Source of the DNA: DASQHM01 sp035632095 | GTDB taxonomy: Bacteria; Pseudomonadota; Alphaproteobacteria; Ferrovibrionales; Ferrovibrionaceae | DNA length: 19,406 nt | Direction of reading: 5' to 3' | Assembly: GCA_035632095.1 (NCBI GenBank) | Contig: DASQHM010000259.1 | Coordinates: 1 to 19,406, forward strand | Shown here: positions 7,075 through 14,580 of the stretch, in pieces | Layout of the letters: every line of letters begins with the position of its first letter | How positions within the stretch are numbered: position 1 is the stretch's first letter | Translations under genes and position numbers: made by a program | Notes under the pieces: generated by a model | The model's database searches: none | The model's input: the letters and a program-made list of their open reading frames with translations, nothing else | What the model was told of the DNA's origin: nothing

Positions 7075-10000
7075 ATGCCAATGAACCTTAAGGCCGGCGA
7101 CAGGCTTACCGAGCTTCAGCGCCAGCTCGACCAGCGCACGGCGGAGCTGAACCAAGCGCTGGCCCAGCAGGGCGCCGTCAGCGAAGTGCTCCAGGTCATC
7201 AACGCTTCGCCCGGCAATCTGGCGCCTGTCTTCGATGCGATTCTGGAAAAGGCGTTGCGCCTGTGCGACGCGTCGTTCGGCACCTTTTGGACCTTCGACG
7301 GCGAGTACATGCATGCCGCGGCGCATCGCGGCGCACCGCCGCGATACGCCGAGTTCCTCAATCGCGGACCGCACCGGCCGAGCCCGATCGCGCACCAGCT
7401 CCTGATTGCCGGCGGAACCAAGGAGCTGATCCCCGATATCACCAAGACCGAGGGCTATCGTTCCGGCGAGCCGCTGCCGCGCGCCGCCGCCGATCTCGGC
7501 GGCGTCCGCACGATCATGGCCGTGCCGCTGAAGAAGGACGGCGCGCTGCTCGGGACATTCGCCATCTACCGGCAGGAAGTGTCGCCGTTTTCGGAAAAGC
7601 AGGTCAACCTGCTGGAGAGTTTCGCCGCCCAGGCAGTGATCGCCATGGAGAACGCCCGCCTGTTCGGCGAGTTGCGCAAGCGCACCGGCGATCTTCAGGA
7701 AGCGCTCGAATTCCAGACCGCGACCAGCGACGTTCTCAAGATCATCAGCCGTTCGACCTTCGATCTGAAGGGAGTCCTCGAAACGCTCGCCGAAACTGCG
7801 ATGAAACTCTGCGACGCCGGCTATTGCGCGATCTTTCGCCGCGACGGCGACGTCTATCGCGTGGCCACGACGATCGCATTCTCAGAGGAAATGACCGACG
7901 CGGCGCGGAAGTTCCAGGCCTACATGGAAGCTCACCCGCTGGTTCCCGGCCGGGGAACCACAACGGGCAGGGTCGCGACGGAACGTAAGGCGGTGCATAT
8001 CCTCGATACCGCCTCGGATCCCGAATACAAGCTCAGCGAAGCGCAGACCCTCGGCCGGCTACGCACGCAGCTCGGCGTGCCGCTGATGCGCGAGGGCGAG
8101 ATTGTCGGCGTCATCGTGGTCGCGCGCCAGCGGGTCGAGGCCTTCACCGAGCAGCAGATCGCGCTGGTCCGGAACTTCGCCGCGCAGGCGGTCATCGCCA
8201 TGGAGAATGCGCGGCTTCTCGGCGAGTTGCGCAAGCGAACCGACGACCTCCAGGAATCGCTCGAGTTCCAGACCGCCACCGCCGACGTGCTCAAGGTCAT
8301 CAGCCGCTCGACCTTCGATCTGCAGCCGGTGCTCGATACGCTCGTTTCGACTGCCGCGCGGCTTTGCGATGCCGAGATGGCGCTAATTTCGCGTCGCGAC
8401 GGTGAGGAATATCGAGCAGTGGCGGCTGTCGGTTTTGCACCCGAATTTCAGGCGTTCGCGCAGAGCCACCCGATCACCCCGAGCCGGGGATCGATTGTCG
8501 GTCGCGTCGCCATGGAGCGGCGGGCCATCCACGTCGCGGACGTGGCGGTCGACCCGGAGTATACGCTGAACGAGGCGACCGCGCTTGCCGGGCAACACAC
8601 TGCTTTCGGGGTTCCGTTATTGCGGGAGGAAGAGCTGTTCGGCGTCCTTGTGCTCGCGCGCCGCCGTGTGGAGCCCTTCACCGACAGGCAGATCGAACTT
8701 CTCCGCACCTTTGCCGACCAGGCGGTCATCGCCATGGAGAACGCGCGGCTTCTCGGCGAGTTGCGCAAGCGCACCGGGGATCTTGAGGAGTCCCTGGAAT
8801 ACCAGACGGCGACGAGCGAGGTGCTCAAGGTCATCAGCCGCTCGACGTTCGATCTGCAACCGGTGCTCGATACGGTGATCGAAACGGCCGCGCGGCTTTG
8901 CGACAGCGATGGCGCGGGGATCGCGCTGCGCGAGGGCGAGGTCTACCGGTATGTGGCGATGCACGCGACCTACGGGATTGACGATTATTTCGCCGCCATG
9001 CGTCAGCGGACGTTCTCGCCCGGCCGCGACACCACGATTGGGCGGGTGGCACTCGAAGGCAAGGTCGTGCATATCGCCGACATCGCCGCCGACCCGGAGT
9101 ATGCGTTGCCCGAGTCTTCGGCGATCGGCAAGATTCGCACCAATCTCGGAGTGCCGCTTCTGCGTGACGGAGCGATCATCGGCATGCTCACCCTCATCCG
9201 CTCGCGCGTCGAGCCGTTCACCGAGCGCCAGATCGAATTGGTTCGTACCTTTGCCGACCAGGCTGTGATCGCGATCGAGAACGTCCGGCTGATCACCGAG
9301 ACACGCGAGGCGCTGGAGCAGCAGACCGCGACCGCCGAGGTCTTGCAGGTCATCAATGCCTCGCCCGGCGACCTCGCGCCGGTGTTCGACGCGATGCTGG
9401 AAAAGGCGATGCGGCTTTGCAATGCCGCATTCGGCGTGATGCTCAAATACGAAGCGGAATTTTTTCATACGGTCGCAATTCGCGACGTGCCTGTCCCTTT
9501 CCTCGGGTATGCCGCGAGGCCGATTCCGGTCTATCCAGGCGAGTCCTTCGATCTAATGGTTCGCGGGGAAACCGTGATTCATCTCGCCGACATCCGGGAT
9601 ACCGAGACTTATCGCAACGGGAGCCCTGCACGTCGGGCACTGGCTGACTTGGGTCACGCCCGAACGGCACTGTGGATCGCGTTGCGCAAGGACAGCAACT
9701 TGCTCGGCGCCTTCGTGCTCTACCGACAGGAAATCCGCCCATTCACCGAAAAGCAGATCGCCTTGGCGCAAAACTTCGCCGCCCAGGCAGAGATCGCGAT
9801 GGAGAATGCCCGGCTGCTCGGCGAGTTGCGCCAGCGCACCGCCGATCTCAGCGAATTTCTGCGGCAGCAGACCGCCGTGAGCGACGTGCTCAAGGTCATC
9901 AGCCGCTCCACATTCGATCTGCAGCCGGTTTTGCAGACATTGGTCGAAACCGCGGCGCGGCTCTGCGATACCGAGATGGCGTTCATCTTGCGCCGCGACG

Positions 10001-11643
10001 GCGATGTCTATCGCGCGGGCGCGGCGGTCGGCTTCTCGCGCGAATTCATCGAATTCATGGAGGCCCATCCGCTCGGCATCAACCGCGGGAGCATAACGGG
10101 TCGTGTCGCGCTCGAGCGGCGGATCGTCCAGATCGCCGATGTCGCGGCCGATCCCGAATACAAGCTCTCGGAAGCGACGGCGCTCGCGGGGCAGCGCACG
10201 ACCCTCGGCGTGCCGCTGCTGCGCGAGGGTGAGGTGATCGGCATCATCGTCCTGGCGCGCCGGCGGGTGGAGCCTTTCTCCGACAAGCAGATCGAGCTGG
10301 TCGCCACGTTTGCCGACCAGGCCGTCATCGCCATCGAGAACGTGCGGTTGCTGACCGAGCAGCGCGAGGCGCTCGAGCGCTACTCGCTGGTGACCCAGGC
10401 GGTCGGCGAAGGCGTCTACGAGTGGGACATCGCGAGCAACATGGTTTCGGCGTCGCCCAGACTGGTCGAAATCTTCGGCTTCCCGGCGACGAGCGTCAGC
10501 GCCGACGCTTGGTTGATGCTCTTCCACCCCGACGAACTTCCGGCCTATCGCACGGCCATGCGCGCTTGCCTGAAAGGGGTGACGAAATCGCTCCACTGCG
10601 AGTATCGCATCGTGTCCGATTCCGGCAAAGAGCGCTGGGTGGAGGACAGCGCGCTGCCGGTTCGCGACGAGAACGGCCGGGCGGTGCGCATGATCGGCGC
10701 CGTCAGCGACATTTCCGAGCGCAAACGTTCCGAGACCGAGATCCGCGCCGCCCGCGACGCCGCGGAAGCGGCGAGTCAGGCGATCGAGGCCGCCTATCGG
10801 GACCTGAAGGCGGCGCAGGCCAATCTGATCCAGTCCGAGAAGATGGCCTCGCTCGGCCAGTTGACCGCGGGCATCGCCCATGAAATCAAGAACCCGCTCA
10901 ATTTCGTCAACAATTTCGCCGGACTGTCGATCGAACTGCTGGACGAATTGCGGGAAGCGTCCAAGCCGGCGATGATCTCTCTCGATGCGGTCAGGCGCGA
11001 GGAATTCGGCGAGGCCATCGCCATGCTGACCGGCAATCTCGACAAGATCGCCGAGCATGGCCGGCGCGCCGACCGCATCATCAGGAGCATGCTCGAGCAT
11101 TCGCGCGGCGGCGCGGGCGAGCGGCGCAGCGTCGACGTCAACGGCCTGATCGAGGAGGCGCTCAATCTCGCCTATCACGGCGCCCGCGCCCAGGACCAGA
11201 GCTTCAACATCACCTTGGAGCGCGATCTCGATGCCGCCCTTGCGCCGATGGAGCTGGTGCCGCAAGACATCACGCGCGTGTTCCTGAATTTGTTCAGCAA
11301 CGGCTTCTACGCCGCCCACAAGCGGCAGCGCGAGGGCTCCCGGCAGAATTTCCAACCGGTGCTGAAGGTGGCGACGCGCAATCTCGGCGCCGAAGTGGAA
11401 ATCCGCATCCGCGACAACGGCATCGGCATCCCCGCCGAGATCAAGGACAAGCTGTTCCAGCCGTTCTTCACCACCAAACCGACAGGCGAAGGCACCGGAC
11501 TTGGTCTTTCGATCAGCTATGACATCGTGACGCAACAGCACGGCGGCACGATCGGCGTGGCAAGCGAAGTCGGGAAGTACACGGAGTTCACGATTCGCTT
11601 GCCGCGCGCGTTTCGAGCCATCAAATCAGGAACCGGCACATGA
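7075..11643 (+). CDS. Six-GAF, PAS-containing soluble sensor histidine kinase
   Basis: This is a 1522-residue cytoplasmic kinase with no membrane segment. After an N-terminal coiled coil (about 8-35) come six GAF domains at about 48-193, 232-377, 418-553, 598-734, 768-910 and 948-1090, joined by near-identical helical linkers (ENARLLGELRKRT type). A PAS/PAC domain follows (about 1100-1217), then a coiled coil. The phosphoacceptor region has His1269 in AGIAHEIKNPLNF, and the ATPase has an N box (NLFSNGFYAA, 1405-1414), DNGIGIP at 1447-1453 and GTGLGLSI at 1473-1480. All catalytic motifs look intact. Ligands of the GAF domains are unknown. The receiver gene overlaps its stop by four bases. The start may be the ATG at 7081, for which GGGGG (7069-7073) is better spaced. 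Confidence 0.92.
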   Translation: MPMNLKAGDRLTELQRQLDQRTAELNQALAQQGAVSEVLQVINASPGNLAPVFDAILEKALRLCDASFGTFWTFDGEYMHAAAHRGAPPRYAEFLNRGPHRPSPIAHQLLIAGGTKELIPDITKTEGYRSGEPLPRAAADLGGVRTIMAVPLKKDGALLGTFAIYRQEVSPFSEKQVNLLESFAAQAVIAMENARLFGELRKRTGDLQEALEFQTATSDVLKIISRSTFDLKGVLETLAETAMKLCDAGYCAIFRRDGDVYRVATTIAFSEEMTDAARKFQAYMEAHPLVPGRGTTTGRVATERKAVHILDTASDPEYKLSEAQTLGRLRTQLGVPLMREGEIVGVIVVARQRVEAFTEQQIALVRNFAAQAVIAMENARLLGELRKRTDDLQESLEFQTATADVLKVISRSTFDLQPVLDTLVSTAARLCDAEMALISRRDGEEYRAVAAVGFAPEFQAFAQSHPITPSRGSIVGRVAMERRAIHVADVAVDPEYTLNEATALAGQHTAFGVPLLREEELFGVLVLARRRVEPFTDRQIELLRTFADQAVIAMENARLLGELRKRTGDLEESLEYQTATSEVLKVISRSTFDLQPVLDTVIETAARLCDSDGAGIALREGEVYRYVAMHATYGIDDYFAAMRQRTFSPGRDTTIGRVALEGKVVHIADIAADPEYALPESSAIGKIRTNLGVPLLRDGAIIGMLTLIRSRVEPFTERQIELVRTFADQAVIAIENVRLITETREALEQQTATAEVLQVINASPGDLAPVFDAMLEKAMRLCNAAFGVMLKYEAEFFHTVAIRDVPVPFLGYAARPIPVYPGESFDLMVRGETVIHLADIRDTETYRNGSPARRALADLGHARTALWIALRKDSNLLGAFVLYRQEIRPFTEKQIALAQNFAAQAEIAMENARLLGELRQRTADLSEFLRQQTAVSDVLKVISRSTFDLQPVLQTLVETAARLCDTEMAFILRRDGDVYRAGAAVGFSREFIEFMEAHPLGINRGSITGRVALERRIVQIADVAADPEYKLSEATALAGQRTTLGVPLLREGEVIGIIVLARRRVEPFSDKQIELVATFADQAVIAIENVRLLTEQREALERYSLVTQAVGEGVYEWDIASNMVSASPRLVEIFGFPATSVSADAWLMLFHPDELPAYRTAMRACLKGVTKSLHCEYRIVSDSGKERWVEDSALPVRDENGRAVRMIGAVSDISERKRSETEIRAARDAAEAASQAIEAAYRDLKAAQANLIQSEKMASLGQLTAGIAHEIKNPLNFVNNFAGLSIELLDELREASKPAMISLDAVRREEFGEAIAMLTGNLDKIAEHGRRADRIIRSMLEHSRGGAGERRSVDVNGLIEEALNLAYHGARAQDQSFNITLERDLDAALAPMELVPQDITRVFLNLFSNGFYAAHKRQREGSRQNFQPVLKVATRNLGAEVEIRIRDNGIGIPAEIKDKLFQPFFTTKPTGEGTGLGLSISYDIVTQQHGGTIGVASEVGKYTEFTIRLPRAFRAIKSGTGT
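7183..10374 (+). repeat. Six tandem GAF-coding repeat units
   Basis: Each unit starts at the (E/D)VLxVI motif: 7183, 7729, 8284, 8818, 9337 and 9883, with spacings of 546, 555, 534, 519 and 546 bases. Units 1 and 5 share one subtype (EVLQVINASPG, LYRQE or IYRQE) and the same 546-base length. Units 2, 3, 4 and 6 share another (VLKVISRSTFDL, with a DPEY motif). Parts are nearly identical at DNA level: 8188-8237 and 8722-8771 differ at one base in 50. Confidence 0.9.
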
Positions 11644-12038
11644 GCGTCAGCATTCTTGTGGTCGACGACGAACCCGACGTGGCCGACCTTTTCCGGCAGC
11701 GCTTTCGCCACGAGGTGCGCCAAGGCACCTATGTCATGCACTTCGCCGCGTCGGGCGAGCAGACGTTGCAGCTCCTCGCGGGCGAGATCAAGCCGCACCT
11801 CATCGTCATCCTGTCGGATATCAACATGCCCGGAATGGACGGGCTCACGCTGTTGCGCGAAGTCAAGAGGATGCGCCCCGGAATGCCGGTGATGATGGTC
11901 ACGGCTTACGGCGACGACGAACGGCGGCGCAGGGCGAACGAATACGGCGCTATCGAGTTCATCACCAAACCGGTGGATTTCGAGCTGCTCAAGACGCACT
12001 TGCGCCGGCTGCACGACGAACCGCCGAAACACGTCTAA
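11640..12038 (+). CDS. Single-domain response regulator (receiver only)
   Basis: This 132-residue CheY-like protein consists of a receiver domain alone. The acidic pocket Asp9-Asp10, phosphoacceptor Asp60 (LSDINMPGMDG), Thr88 (MVTAYG) and Lys110 (ITKPVD) are all present, so it should accept phosphate. There is no DNA-binding or enzymatic output domain. The ATG overlaps the kinase stop as ATGA, with AGGAA at 11630-11634 as ribosome binding site, which makes it the cognate partner of the six-GAF kinase. It may act by protein-protein contact or pass phosphate on in a relay; nothing in the window shows which. Its stop overlaps the convergent rimI stop by four bases. Confidence 0.92.
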   Translation: MSVSILVVDDEPDVADLFRQRFRHEVRQGTYVMHFAASGEQTLQLLAGEIKPHLIVILSDINMPGMDGLTLLREVKRMRPGMPVMMVTAYGDDERRRRANEYGAIEFITKPVDFELLKTHLRRLHDEPPKHV

Positions 12039-12535
12039 GGGCCGATATCCTTCCGCAACACCAGGGCATCGACCGGCGCGATCGGAGCGGCTTCGGACGA
12101 TGCCGGTCGCCGCTGGTAATACCCGGGGCGCCGGCCGACCTCCCTGAAACCCAAGGCGAGATACAGCGCGCGCGCCGACGCGTTGTCGACGGCGACTTCC
12201 AGAAATATCGCCTTGGCGCCCGCGAGCTTGGCTTGCGAAACGGCCGCGGTCATCAGCGCACGCCCGACGCCGCGACGCCGCGCCGTCGGCAAAACCCCGA
12301 TCGACAAGACCTCGCATTCGGTGCTGGCGGCCCGAAACAGACCGTAACCGCAAGGACGCGCGTCGTTCTCGAAGCCCGCCCAAAGGGCAAACGCGCCGGG
12401 CATCGCCAGCAATCGGCCGATGAAATCGCGACCCCAGGCATCCTGTGTGCCGGAATCCGCAGTGCTTGCCGTCTGCAATGCCGACAGCAGGTCCGCCATC
12501 GCGACGCCGGCCGGCTCGATACGGATGCGTGTCAT
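12035..12535 (-). CDS. rimI: GNAT N-acetyltransferase, RimI type
   Basis: This 166-residue GNAT-fold enzyme probably acetylates protein N-termini, ribosomal protein S18 in the classical case, using acetyl-CoA. Acetyl-CoA binding motif A is RRRGVGRAL at 86-94, preceded by the strand VLSIGVLP. The later motif LEVAVDNASARALYLALGF at 112-130 is typical of RimI, and GYYQRR follows. The C-terminus is about 15-20 residues longer than usual. The ATG overlaps the tsaB stop by four bases, the standard tsaB-rimI pairing. In related genomes the next genes would be mucR or fur; here the kinase module intervenes. Substrate is inferred from family and context. Confidence 0.88.
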   Translation of the reverse strand: MTRIRIEPAGVAMADLLSALQTASTADSGTQDAWGRDFIGRLLAMPGAFALWAGFENDARPCGYGLFRAASTECEVLSIGVLPTARRRGVGRALMTAAVSQAKLAGAKAIFLEVAVDNASARALYLALGFREVGRRPGYYQRRPASSEAAPIAPVDALVLRKDIGP

Positions 12536-13203
12536 CGGCGCGGTTCCGGCAGTCGCGCATCGGGCGCGCGAAGATAGAGCGGCGCCGGCGCGGGGGCGCC
12601 GGGGGCCGGAATGCCCCGCCGCGCGGCGACGGCCGCAATCGCCAGCGGATCGGGATCGGCCGGGCCGGCATCCGGAACTACCTCACGCGGTGCCAGATGG
12701 GCGGCAAGCAGATACGCGCCGCTGCCGACCAGCGCGACAGGGCCGACGGGGGGAAGCGCCGCCGCGGACTTGTAATCGAGCAGTGCCGGCGGCTTCAGAG
12801 GCCGCAACGCGCCATCGAAGGCTTGCGCATAAACCTCGCCGCGACGCGCATCGATGGCGGCGAGCACCGCGCACCGTGCCCGCAACCCGGCCGGCACGCC
12901 CTCGGCCAGCGCCTCGAGCGTGGTCACGCCGACGGCGGGGATTTTGGCCGCGAGACTCATGCCGCGCGCGGCGGCAAGACCGACGCGCAATCCGGTGAAC
13001 GTTCCCGGCCCGACCGTGACCGCGAGCAGATCGAGATCGGACCAGGCGAGCCCGGAGTCTTTCAGCGCCTCTAGGATCAAGGGCAACAGGGACTCCGCTT
13101 GGCCCCTTGCCTGCGACACGCGGCGGACGGCGCGGGCGCGGCCATCCTCGACCACCGCCACCGAGCAGGCGCCAAGCGCGGTATCGAAGGCCAGGATGTT
13201 CAC
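12532..13203 (-). CDS. tsaB: tRNA t6A37 threonylcarbamoyltransferase subunit TsaB
   Basis: This 223-residue ASKHA-fold protein is the TsaB (YeaZ) partner that binds TsaD in the complex making N6-threonylcarbamoyladenosine at tRNA position 37. The N-terminus ILAFDTALGACSVAV is the phosphate-1-like motif. The central VGPGTFTGLRVGLAAARG at 64-81 is the TsaB signature, followed by VTTLEALA. It lacks the metal-binding histidines of TsaD, as expected. The start codon is GTG; upstream sequence offers no better in-frame start and the first residues are already conserved. It is co-transcribed with rimI and divergent from the dipeptidase gene across 68 bases. Confidence 0.93.
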   Translation of the reverse strand: MNILAFDTALGACSVAVVEDGRARAVRRVSQARGQAESLLPLILEALKDSGLAWSDLDLLAVTVGPGTFTGLRVGLAAARGMSLAAKIPAVGVTTLEALAEGVPAGLRARCAVLAAIDARRGEVYAQAFDGALRPLKPPALLDYKSAAALPPVGPVALVGSGAYLLAAHLAPREVVPDAGPADPDPLAIAAVAARRGIPAPGAPAPAPLYLRAPDARLPEPRR

Positions 13204-13271
13204 GGATGCGGCGCGGGCAGGCGTGTGCGTGCTATGGTCGCCGCCGATTCCGCATATCGCACGACGCCAAC

Positions 13272-13823
13272 ATGCCGCTGATCGAAATCGCCAAGCCCGC
13301 CTTCGACGTCGACCTCGACATCGCCTACGCCACCGCCGACAACTTCACCGGCGCGCCGGTCTATGGGCGCAGTGCCGCCTTTCTCAACGAAGAGGCGGCG
13401 GAGAAACTGCAAGCGGCGATCGGGCTCGCGCGCGGCATCAGCTTGCGCTTCAAGGTCTTCGACGCCTATCGCCCAACCGAAGCGCAGTGGAAGCTTTGGA
13501 ACCATTCGCCGAACCCGGACTTCCTGGCCGACCCGCGGCGCGGCTCGCCGCATTCGCGCGGCGCCGCCGTGGACCTGACCTTGGTTGACGCCGAGGGGCG
13601 CGAGCTTCCCATGGGCACGCCGTTCGACGCCTTCACGCCGCTCTCGCACCACGGCCGCATCGACGTTCCCGAGGCGGCGCAGCGCAATCGCGCCGTGCTG
13701 CTCGGCCTGATGACCGCGGCGGGCTGGGACTTTTATCGGAACGAGTGGTGGCATTACCAGCTCTTCGACAGCCGGCGCTTTCCGCTTCTGTCAGACGCCG
13801 AAGCCGGCGTGCGCATGATGTAG
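13272..13823 (+). CDS. ddpX: D-alanyl-D-alanine dipeptidase, VanX/DdpX type (peptidase M15D)
   Basis: This 183-residue zinc dipeptidase should cleave free D-Ala-D-Ala. The zinc ligands and catalytic base match VanX: His94 and Asp101 in SPHSRGAAVDLT, and Glu158 and His161 in EWWHYQ. Arg67 in DAYRP corresponds to the VanX transition-state arginine. Length fits the family (about 185-195). The ATG at 13272 begins the conserved part; a longer open frame from 13107 lies within tsaB on the other strand and is not credible. No signal peptide is seen, so the enzyme is cytoplasmic. No vanH/vanA ligase genes or ddp transporter genes are nearby, so a peptidoglycan-recycling or nutritional role is more likely than vancomycin resistance. 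A weak -10-like TATGGT lies at 13233-13238. Confidence 0.88.
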   Translation: MPLIEIAKPAFDVDLDIAYATADNFTGAPVYGRSAAFLNEEAAEKLQAAIGLARGISLRFKVFDAYRPTEAQWKLWNHSPNPDFLADPRRGSPHSRGAAVDLTLVDAEGRELPMGTPFDAFTPLSHHGRIDVPEAAQRNRAVLLGLMTAAGWDFYRNEWWHYQLFDSRRFPLLSDAEAGVRMM

Positions 13824-13842
13824 CCGCGCCGGCGGTTCCGCG

Positions 13843-14433
13843 TCAGAGAATCTTGCACGCTTCATCGAAATCGAGCCGCGGATTGCGCGGAAACAACTTG
13901 GAATGATCGCCGTAGCCCAGGCTGCACAGGAAGTTCGACTTGATCGTGGTGCCGGCGAAGAATTCGGCGTCGACCTTGGCGTTGTCGAAGCCTGACATGG
14001 GCCCGCAATCGAGGCCGAGCGCGCGCGCCGCCAGGATCAGATAGGCGCCCTGCAGGGTTCCGTTCCGGAACGCGGTGGTCTCGCGGAACTTGGCGTCGTT
14101 GTACCAATGCACCGCCTCCGGCCGATGCGGAAAGAGCTTCGGCAGCTTGGACGGAAAATCGAGGTCGTAGGCGATGATCGCGACGGCCGCTGCCTGCATG
14201 GTCTTGTCGCGATTGGCGTCCGAGAGCGCCGGCGCCAGCCGCCGCTTCGCCTCCGGCGAGACCAGGAAGCGGAACCGGGCCGGATTGGAGTTCGCCGTCG
14301 TCGGGGCCATCTTGAGGAGCTCATAGAGCGCCTTCAGCATCACTTCGCTGACCGGCTTGTCGGTCCAAACATTGTGGGTCCGGGCGGCGCGGAAGATCAA
14401 ATCGAGGCCGCTGTCGCTCAGGATCTGGGGCAC
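13843..14433 (-). CDS. RutE-like flavin reductase (malonic semialdehyde reductase family)
   Basis: This 196-residue FMN-dependent nitroreductase-fold protein matches RutE in length and motifs: FRAARTHNVW, the APTTANSNPARFRFLV region, ETTAFRNGTLQGAYLILAAR, GLDCGPMSGFDNAKVDAEFF, and SLGYGD near the end. RutE reduces malonic semialdehyde to 3-hydroxypropionate in pyrimidine degradation. No other rut genes are in view, so the substrate here could be another aldehyde or a quinone or nitro compound. The start is the GTG at 14433, which has AAGGAG at 14446-14441 seven bases upstream. A longer frame opening at a TTG at 14475 would place that strong site inside the gene. It is divergent from the aldolase gene. 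Confidence 0.87.
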   Translation of the reverse strand: MPQILSDSGLDLIFRAARTHNVWTDKPVSEVMLKALYELLKMAPTTANSNPARFRFLVSPEAKRRLAPALSDANRDKTMQAAAVAIIAYDLDFPSKLPKLFPHRPEAVHWYNDAKFRETTAFRNGTLQGAYLILAARALGLDCGPMSGFDNAKVDAEFFAGTTIKSNFLCSLGYGDHSKLFPRNPRLDFDEACKIL

Positions 14434-14440
14434 TGGCTCG

Positions 14441-14446
14441 CTCCTT
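14441..14446 (-). promoter_or_regulatory. Ribosome binding site fixing the RutE-like start
   Basis: AAGGAG on the minus strand is seven bases ahead of the GTG at 14433. It decides for this start over the TTG at 14475 and gives the usual 196-residue length. Confidence 0.75.
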
Positions 14447-14570
14447 TCGATGCACGGGACTGAAGCAGGACGCAACCTTAGCGGCTCGCACGCCCATGCG
14501 CCACGTCCGGGGCGCCATGTGCGGCGCTGCGATTTGCACTAAGCTTGGTCAAGCCGCGAACCGGCGTTCA

Positions 14571-14576
14571 AGGAGG
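14571..14576 (+). promoter_or_regulatory. Ribosome binding site fixing the aldolase start
   Basis: AGGAGG ends four bases before the ATG at 14581. It rules against an in-frame ATG at 14545, which has no such site and would add 12 residues not typical of the family. Confidence 0.8.
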
Positions 14577-14580
14577 AGCC

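Noticed and set aside
6884..7081. Small minus-strand open frame of 65 codons upstream of the kinase
   Set aside because: No ribosome binding site, no recognisable motif, and it would overlap the start of the kinase gene.
9553..11541. 662-codon minus-strand open frame opposite the kinase
   Set aside because: No domain is recognisable, and the GAF, PAS and kinase motifs on the plus strand are complete across the same bases.
13107..13271. N-terminal extension of the dipeptidase gene
   Set aside because: It overlaps the 5' end of tsaB on the other strand and has no family similarity. The conserved protein begins at the ATG at 13272.
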